Source: Candidatus Faecousia faecavium
Lineage (GTDB): Bacteria; Bacillota; Clostridia; Oscillospirales; Oscillospiraceae
Reading direction: 5' to 3'
Length of the DNA: 64,000 nucleotides
NCBI GenBank assembly: GCA_018712645.1
Contig: DVGO01000056.1
Span: 124,001 to 188,000, forward strand
Shown here: piece by piece, positions 58,101 through 64,000 of the stretch
How positions within the stretch are numbered: position 1 is the stretch's first letter
How the letters are laid out: each line of letters begins with the position of its first letter
Made by a program: the position numbers and the translations under genes
The notes under the pieces: model-generated
Database searches by the model: none
The model's input: the letters and a program-made list of their open reading frames with translations, nothing else
What the model was told of the DNA's origin: nothing

Positions 58101-60196
58101 CTGAACGGCACACTTTCTGTCCGAATATACTCGCCATCGGCATACAGATCAAAGGACTGGGTACCGGTACCTTTCAGGTTGACATAGGTACTGGCCACTC
58201 CGGGAGGCACCAGCTTGGATGCCACCACTTCATCGCTGCCTTTGGGTCGGACCTCCAGGCGATATTCCTTATCCCGCTCCGGTACCTTGAAGGAAATGGT
58301 AATTTCCGTTTCTTCTGTGGTTGGCGCAGTGGTAGATTCTGTGGTTTCCTGGGTATTTTCCGTGGGCGCTGTGGTTTCCTTCGGCCCTTCGGAATAGTGA
58401 ATGATGATCTCCGAGGTAACGTCCGTCTTGGTATCCTTGGCGACGGACTGGTAAATAACCTCGTTTTTGGGCTTCTGGCTTTCCATCGGTTCGTAACGCA
58501 CCTTGGTAAAGCCCAGCTGATCCATCAGTTCTTTCACCCGATCCAGTTCCATGCCCACCACGTTAGGCATGGGTTCCATCACCACATCCGGCCCGGTGCT
58601 GATATAGATGTACACCGTCTGTCCCACCGTCACCTCAGCGCCGGCAATTGGGTCTGTCCGGATGACAATGCCTTCTTCATAAACATCGCTGGATTCTTTC
58701 TTTGTCAAAGGCGCAAAGCCCTGATTTTCCAGCAGATTATAGGCATCCTCTCCGCTGGCACCCACCAGGTTATCCATCGTCTTGGTTTCCGGTTCCGGGC
58801 CCATGCTTACGGTGATCCACAGATCAGAACCACGCTGAACCTTTTCTCCGCCTTCCGGCTGCTGGCGAATGATTTGTCCTGCCGGGTAGGTGTCATCGTA
58901 TTCCTGCGGCAAGGTACGGATGTTGAAATCTGCGTACTTTTCCGCAAAGCCCGCTCCGTAGGTCTCCCCTTCCAGATAGGGCACTTCCACAATATCCTTT
59001 TCCTTGTTCAGCAGTGCTCCGTTAAACAGCGCTACCAGGAATACCACAATGGCAATTACGGCAACGGCGCTGCAGATCACAATAGCTGTGGTAGCCACCC
59101 GGCTGCGCTCTTCCTCTTTCTTCCGTTCCTCGGCTTTGCGCCGCTGCTGTGCCCGACGGATGCTTTGGTTTTCTACATTGACAACCACGCCGGTGGTTCG
59201 TTTGGGAGCGGTCTGACTGCTCTGGTGCAGGCGGATGCTGTCGGTGGTAGCCCGGGTGCCGGTTTTGGCCTGCACCTTTTTCTCCGCCGTGGTTCTGGGC
59301 TGTGTGTTTAAGGGAATGGCCTGGGTGCTGTCATCCCGCAGGAAGCGGTATTGGAAGAGAATCGCCGGGTTTTTCCGGAATTCTTCCATGTCCTGGAGCA
59401 TTTCCGTAGCGGATGCATACCGGTCCCGAACTTCCAGAGCCATGCCCTTCATAATAATCTGTTCCAATCCCCCGGGAATGTTGGGATTTAAGGTAGATGG
59501 CATGGGTGCGCCACCGTTGATGTGCTGGATAGCCACCGCCACTGCAGACTCCCCGTCATAGGGCGGCCGTCCGGTCATCATCTCATACATGACCACGCTC
59601 AAAGAGTAAATGTCCGAGCGGTTGTCCGTATGCCCGCCTTTTGCCTGTTCCGGGGAGATATAATGTACAGAACCCAGCGCTTCCTTGGTCAGGGTATTGC
59701 TTTTGTTCATCACCCGGGCAATGCCGAAGTCCATGACCTTGACCGAGCCGTTTTTCAGCACCATAACATTGTGGGGCTTGATATCCCGGTGGACGATGCC
59801 CCGGCTGTGGGCATGCTCCAGGCCCTTGGCAATCTGCATGGAAAAGTGCAGGGTTTCCTTCCAGTTCAGCACACCTTTTTTCTCCATGTACTGCTTCAGG
59901 GAAATTCCGTCAATCAGCTCCATGACGATGTAGTTTGCACTTTCCGAGGTGGAAACGTCGTAGACCTGCACAATGTTGGGATGGCTGAGCATAGCCACGG
60001 CCTCTCCCTCTGCGTGGAAGCGGCGGCGGAACTCTTCATCCCGGGCAAATTCATCTTTTAATATCTTAATCGCAACCAGCCGGTTCAGGCGATGGCAGCG
60101 AGCTTTATATACGACAGCCATGCCGCCGGTACCGATCACTTCCAGGATCTCGTACCGGTTGTCCAGCAGCCGTCCAATATATTGATCCATAAACAA
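58097..60196 (-). CDS. PASTA-domain Ser/Thr protein kinase (PrkC/Stk type)
   Basis: GTGGMAVVYKARCHRLNRLVAIKIL; HRDIKPHNVMV; repeated PASTA segments after TM. Confidence 0.96.
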   Translation of the reverse strand: MFMDQYIGRLLDNRYEILEVIGTGGMAVVYKARCHRLNRLVAIKILKDEFARDEEFRRRFHAEGEAVAMLSHPNIVQVYDVSTSESANYIVMELIDGISLKQYMEKKGVLNWKETLHFSMQIAKGLEHAHSRGIVHRDIKPHNVMVLKNGSVKVMDFGIARVMNKSNTLTKEALGSVHYISPEQAKGGHTDNRSDIYSLSVVMYEMMTGRPPYDGESAVAVAIQHINGGAPMPSTLNPNIPGGLEQIIMKGMALEVRDRYASATEMLQDMEEFRKNPAILFQYRFLRDDSTQAIPLNTQPRTTAEKKVQAKTGTRATTDSIRLHQSSQTAPKRTTGVVVNVENQSIRRAQQRRKAEERKKEEERSRVATTAIVICSAVAVIAIVVFLVALFNGALLNKEKDIVEVPYLEGETYGAGFAEKYADFNIRTLPQEYDDTYPAGQIIRQQPEGGEKVQRGSDLWITVSMGPEPETKTMDNLVGASGEDAYNLLENQGFAPLTKKESSDVYEEGIVIRTDPIAGAEVTVGQTVYIYISTGPDVVMEPMPNVVGMELDRVKELMDQLGFTKVRYEPMESQKPKNEVIYQSVAKDTKTDVTSEIIIHYSEGPKETTAPTENTQETTESTTAPTTEETEITISFKVPERDKEYRLEVRPKGSDEVVASKLVPPGVASTYVNLKGTGTQSFDLYADGEYIRTESVPFS

Positions 60197-60221
60197 GAGT
60201 AGCTCCTTTCGCGGCTATCGT

Positions 60222-60953
60222 CTAAATCAGCACCAGAATACTGGTCACGTTGTCCGGCGCGCCCCGGTTTTTGGCAATGTTCAGCAGCCGCTTGCAGCAG
60301 TGCTGTTTGTTGACGCCGTGTACAACTTCAAACAAAATTTCCTGATCGTCCATCAGGTTGCTCAGGCCATCGGAACACAGCAGCAGGAAGTCTCCCTTGC
60401 TCAAGTCCCGGTGGAAAATATCGCAGGTAACCATCTGCTCCGTACCGATGGCCCGGGTGATGAAATTCTTGCCCGGGTAGCCCTTGGCAACTTCCGGGGT
60501 GATCTCTCCCCGGTCCACCATCATCTGCACCAGGGAATGATCCTTGGTAATCTGCTGGATGCCTCCCCGGTTAATGCCGTAGGCCCGGCTGTCACCCACA
60601 TTGACAATGGTTGCCCGCTTTCCGTGAACCAGCACGGCAACCAGGGTAGTACCCATTCCGTCAAACTCTTCAAACTGTGCCGACTGGTCATATACCGTGA
60701 AATTGGCCAGCTTCACCGCACTGCGCAGCATTTGGTCAATTTTTTCTGCATCCATTCCCGGCACCCAGCAGCGGCGGATTTCTTCCGTGAAAACCTCTGC
60801 CGCAAGGGTACTGGCAATGTTGCCGGATTTGGCGCCGCCCATACCGTCGCAGACCACACACAGCAGCGTGCTGCGGTCAAGCTGTTCAATTTGATAGGCG
60901 TCCTGATTTTGCTTTCGGACGCAGCCTGGATCAGTCAATCCCCAGCTTTGCAT
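60222..60953 (-). CDS. PP2C-family Ser/Thr phosphatase (PrpC/Stp type)
   Basis: MQSWGLTDPGCVRKQNQDAYQIE; CVVCDGMGGAKSGNIAS; LLCSDGLSNLM. Confidence 0.95.
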   Translation of the reverse strand: MQSWGLTDPGCVRKQNQDAYQIEQLDRSTLLCVVCDGMGGAKSGNIASTLAAEVFTEEIRRCWVPGMDAEKIDQMLRSAVKLANFTVYDQSAQFEEFDGMGTTLVAVLVHGKRATIVNVGDSRAYGINRGGIQQITKDHSLVQMMVDRGEITPEVAKGYPGKNFITRAIGTEQMVTCDIFHRDLSKGDFLLLCSDGLSNLMDDQEILFEVVHGVNKQHCCKRLLNIAKNRGAPDNVTSILVLI

Positions 60954-61039
60954 ACCTCTGGCTCCTTTCGGATCTCTCTGACATAGGGGCAGAGTGCTCT
61001 GCCCGGGTTGGAGCATTTTTCTGCTCCCGGATAGAACCG

Positions 61040-62068
61040 TTATTGGTTCTGTTTTGTGTACTTTCTTCTCAGCTGCCCGCAGGAAGCGTCAATATCGCCG
61101 CCCAAGGTTCTTCGGACAGTGGCCGTGACACCGCCGTCTTCCAAGGTCTTCTGGAAAGCCGCCACCGCCGCCCGGGTGCTGGGCTTCAAGGGGCTTTCTT
61201 CCACATGGTTCAGCGGAATCAGATTGAAATGTGCCGGCAAGCCCTTCAGCCGCCGCAGCAGCTCCTGGGCGTGTTCCGGCTTGTCATTCACACCGCCAAT
61301 CATGGCGTATTCAAAGGAAATCCGCCGGTTGGTACTTTGGTAATACCTGCGGCAGGCATCCAGCAGTTCCTGGGTCGGATAAGCCTTGTTCACCGGCATG
61401 ATCTGGTTCCGGATCTCATTATTGGGAGCGTGAAGAGAAACAGACAGGGTCAGCTGCAGTTTCCGCTTCGCCAGCTCGTCAATTTTCGGCACCAGGCCGC
61501 AGGTGGACAGGCTGATGTGGCGCATGGAGATGTTCATCCCATCGGGACTGTTCACCAGCTCCAGAAAGCGCATCACATTGTCAAAATTATCCAGTGGCTC
61601 TCCAATGCCCATCAGCACAATGTGGGAAATGGGCAGTCCGGAGTCCACCTGGGTAAACAGAACCTGATCCAGCATTTCAAAGGGCTCCAGCCGCCGCACC
61701 AGGCCGCCCAGGGTGGAAGCGCAGAAAGCGCAGCCCATACGGCAGCCCACTTCCGTGGAGATGCAGACGGTATTGCCGTAGTGGTAGCGCATCAGCACCG
61801 TTTCCACACAGTTTCCGTCGGACAGCTGCCACAGATATTTGATGGTGCCGTCCCGCTGGGATTCCTGCTTGCGCAGCACCTGGGGGGCATGGATGGGATA
61901 ACTTTCTGCCAGGCGGTCCCGCAGGGACTTAGGCAGGTTGGTCATTTCTTCATAGGAGCGGACGCCCTTATGCAGCCAGGTGTAGACCTGTTTGGCCCGG
62001 AAGGCAGGCTGTCCCAGTTCTTTCAGGATTGCCGCCAGTTCCGGCTGGGTCAGGGATTTCAGATTCAT
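61040..62068 (-). CDS. rlmN: 23S rRNA (adenine2503-C2)-methyltransferase
   Basis: CISTEVGCRMGCAFCASTLGGLVRRL. Confidence 0.97.
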   Translation of the reverse strand: MNLKSLTQPELAAILKELGQPAFRAKQVYTWLHKGVRSYEEMTNLPKSLRDRLAESYPIHAPQVLRKQESQRDGTIKYLWQLSDGNCVETVLMRYHYGNTVCISTEVGCRMGCAFCASTLGGLVRRLEPFEMLDQVLFTQVDSGLPISHIVLMGIGEPLDNFDNVMRFLELVNSPDGMNISMRHISLSTCGLVPKIDELAKRKLQLTLSVSLHAPNNEIRNQIMPVNKAYPTQELLDACRRYYQSTNRRISFEYAMIGGVNDKPEHAQELLRRLKGLPAHFNLIPLNHVEESPLKPSTRAAVAAFQKTLEDGGVTATVRRTLGGDIDASCGQLRRKYTKQNQ

Positions 62069-63372
62069 GCTTTCCTCCGCAGACGGCAGATGAAAAAGCC
62101 GTCAGTGTCATATTCTCCCGGAATTAAGGTCAGCATTCCGGTTTCGTTTTTTGGAAATACCTCAGGCAGCATCAGCTTCTCCAGGGAAAAGTCCGGGTGC
62201 TCCGCCAGAAATGCCTGCACTACATCCTCGTTTTCCCGTTTCAGCACGGTGCAGGTGGAATACAGCAGTACGCCGCCGGGCTTTACATAAGATGCCTGGT
62301 TTGCCAGGATCTTTCCTTGCAGCTGGGGCAGATTTTCCAGTTCTTTCAGGTTTTTGTACCGAATATCCGGCTTCTTCCGGATGATTCCCAGTCCGGAACA
62401 GGGCACATCGGCAATCACCGTATCCATAGCCCCTACCCAGGAAGCCACCGGTTCCGATGCATCCTGCACCCGGGCTGTCAGATTGTTCAATCCCAGGCGG
62501 GACGCGCCATTTTCAATCAAGGCAGTTTTGTGAGGGTGAATATCACAGGAGGTGATTTCTCCCTTTCCCTCCATAGCAATGGCCGCCGCAAAGCTTTTGC
62601 CTCCAGGGGCAGCGCAGCAGTCCAGTACCCGTGCGCCATCTTTGGGCAGCTGGGCACACAGAACGCTCAGCTTCGCCGCTGGGTCCTGTACATAGTACAT
62701 GCCTTCCCGGAAGGAGGGCAGGTTTTCCAGATTCCCGGTACCGGACAAGATGAGACAATCCGTCATCCATTGATGGGGCACCGCAGAAACCTTCTCCTGC
62801 TCCAGCCGCTTTAGAAGCCCTTCGGTGGTGGTGTGCAGGGTATTGACCTGCACCACCGTCTGGGGAGCTGCATTGTCCGCAATCAGCATGCCTTCCAGTT
62901 TCCCTTTTGGCAGATTGGCTTTCAGCAGAGAAATCAATTCCTCCGGATGGCTGTAGCGGTCGGCATAGGATACCGGCTCTTCCAGCTGGGCAGCCGATGC
63001 CCGGCGGAGCACTCCGTTGACTAGTCCCGCGGCCTTGGGATTTTTGCAGTATTTCTTGGTCAGGGATACGGATTCGTTGACTGCGGCAGCATCCGGGATT
63101 TTGTCCAGTTCCCGAATCTGATACAGTCCCAGGTGGAGAATATCCCGCACCACCGGGTGCAGGTCTTTCAGTCTGCCCTTCAGCAGCTGCTTCAGATAAA
63201 AGTCCAGCTTTCCCCGGTTTTGCTGAACGCCGTAGCAAAGCCGGGTTGCCAGGGCTGCATCCCGGCTGTCCAAGCGGTCCCGGCGAATATACTCTTTCAG
63301 CACGCCATTGGACCAGGCCCCTTCTCTGCGGCAGGCAATCAGCGCATTCAGCGCCGTTTCCCGGGCGCCCAT
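62065..63372 (-). CDS. rsmB: 16S rRNA (cytosine967-C5)-methyltransferase
   Basis: N-terminal NusB-like domain; VLDCCAAPGGKSFAAAIAMEGKG; ADVPCSGLGIIRKKPDI. Confidence 0.96.
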   Translation of the reverse strand: MGARETALNALIACRREGAWSNGVLKEYIRRDRLDSRDAALATRLCYGVQQNRGKLDFYLKQLLKGRLKDLHPVVRDILHLGLYQIRELDKIPDAAAVNESVSLTKKYCKNPKAAGLVNGVLRRASAAQLEEPVSYADRYSHPEELISLLKANLPKGKLEGMLIADNAAPQTVVQVNTLHTTTEGLLKRLEQEKVSAVPHQWMTDCLILSGTGNLENLPSFREGMYYVQDPAAKLSVLCAQLPKDGARVLDCCAAPGGKSFAAAIAMEGKGEITSCDIHPHKTALIENGASRLGLNNLTARVQDASEPVASWVGAMDTVIADVPCSGLGIIRKKPDIRYKNLKELENLPQLQGKILANQASYVKPGGVLLYSTCTVLKRENEDVVQAFLAEHPDFSLEKLMLPEVFPKNETGMLTLIPGEYDTDGFFICRLRRKA

Positions 63373-64000
63373 TACAGCTGCAGGGGATGTCCCCGGAAGT
63401 AGTCCGGTGCCGACATCCGTTTGCCGCCTTCAGCCTGCAAGGACAAAATTTCCACAGCCCCTTCGCCGCAGGCTACCAGCAGGCCGGTTTTGCTCAGGCC
63501 CAGAATCTGTCCAGGTTCACCGGAGCCTTCTGCCACCCGAGTGGCATGGACTTTGAACAGTTTCCCCTGAATCTCCGTGGTGGCTACCGGCCAGGGGTGC
63601 AGACCCCGAACATGGTTGTGCACCTGCCAGGCGGTTTTTGTCCAATCGATGGGGCTCATGGATTTGTCCAGCATAGGCGCATAGCTGACCTGGCTGGCAT
63701 CCTGGGCTGTCCCTTCCACTTCTCCCTGGGCAAAGCGGCTCAGGGTCTTGCTCAGCAGATCCGCTCCCAGCACTGCCAGGCGATCCAGCAGTTCTCCGGC
63801 GGTTTCATTTTCTCCAATGGGAGTCCGGGATACGTCAATGATATCACCGGCATCCATTTCCCGGGTCAGATACATGGCGGTAACGCCGGTTTCCTCCAAA
63901 CCGTCCAACACCGCCCACTGATAGGGCGCAGAACCCCGGTACTTGGGCAGGATGCTGGCGTGGATGTTGATGCAGCCCCGCTTCGGCACATCCAGCACCT
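63372..64000 (-). CDS. fmt: Methionyl-tRNA formyltransferase (partial, runs off right edge)
   Basis: RGCINIHASILPKYRGSAPYQWAVLDG..TGVTAMYLTREMDAGDII. Confidence 0.95.
   Translation of the reverse strand, partial: VLDVPKRGCINIHASILPKYRGSAPYQWAVLDGLEETGVTAMYLTREMDAGDIIDVSRTPIGENETAGELLDRLAVLGADLLSKTLSRFAQGEVEGTAQDASQVSYAPMLDKSMSPIDWTKTAWQVHNHVRGLHPWPVATTEIQGKLFKVHATRVAEGSGEPGQILGLSKTGLLVACGEGAVEILSLQAEGGKRMSAPDYFRGHPLQL

Overview
A 64 kb chromosomal window from a Clostridia-like Firmicute (inferred from gene content and order). Left to right: (1) an exopolysaccharide locus at 1-9.8 kb, mostly on the minus strand. It has a sugar-phosphotransferase, Wzz/BY-kinase/PHP phosphatase, an LCP protein, a NeuA-like cytidylyltransferase and a left-edge membrane protein that the ORF track misses. 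(2) A D,D-carboxypeptidase, then a partial Rnf-type module (RnfC, RnfD, RnfG, ApbE) without RnfA/B/E, with an unknown membrane protein and an internally duplicated lipoprotein, next to a divergent histidine kinase/response regulator pair. (3) dTDP-rhamnose genes with what looks like an internally deleted rfbB remnant, glycosyltransferases, LysR, a VanX-like lipoprotein, peptidase E, an RluD-type synthase, HprK and L28. (4) A decaying catabolic block: YheO-like regulator, UPF0597, an in-frame YfcC/M20-amidohydrolase chimera, glycerate kinase and a CdaR remnant. (5) A 6.9 kb integrative element in the 3' end of tRNA-Thr(GGT). It is bounded by 48-bp direct repeats and carries a tyrosine integrase split by one in-frame TAA, a divergent repressor, a VapE-type primase/helicase, a GTAC-rich origin-like region and a block of unknown small genes. 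It resembles a phage satellite. (6) The complete S10-spc-alpha ribosomal operon (rpsJ to rplQ). (7) rsgA, PASTA kinase, PP2C, rlmN, rsmB and fmt (partial). The strongest leads are the satellite-like element with its candidate origin, and the partial Rnf module whose RnfG has two ApbE-type flavinylation motifs. All family calls come from reading the protein sequences; no database search was run.
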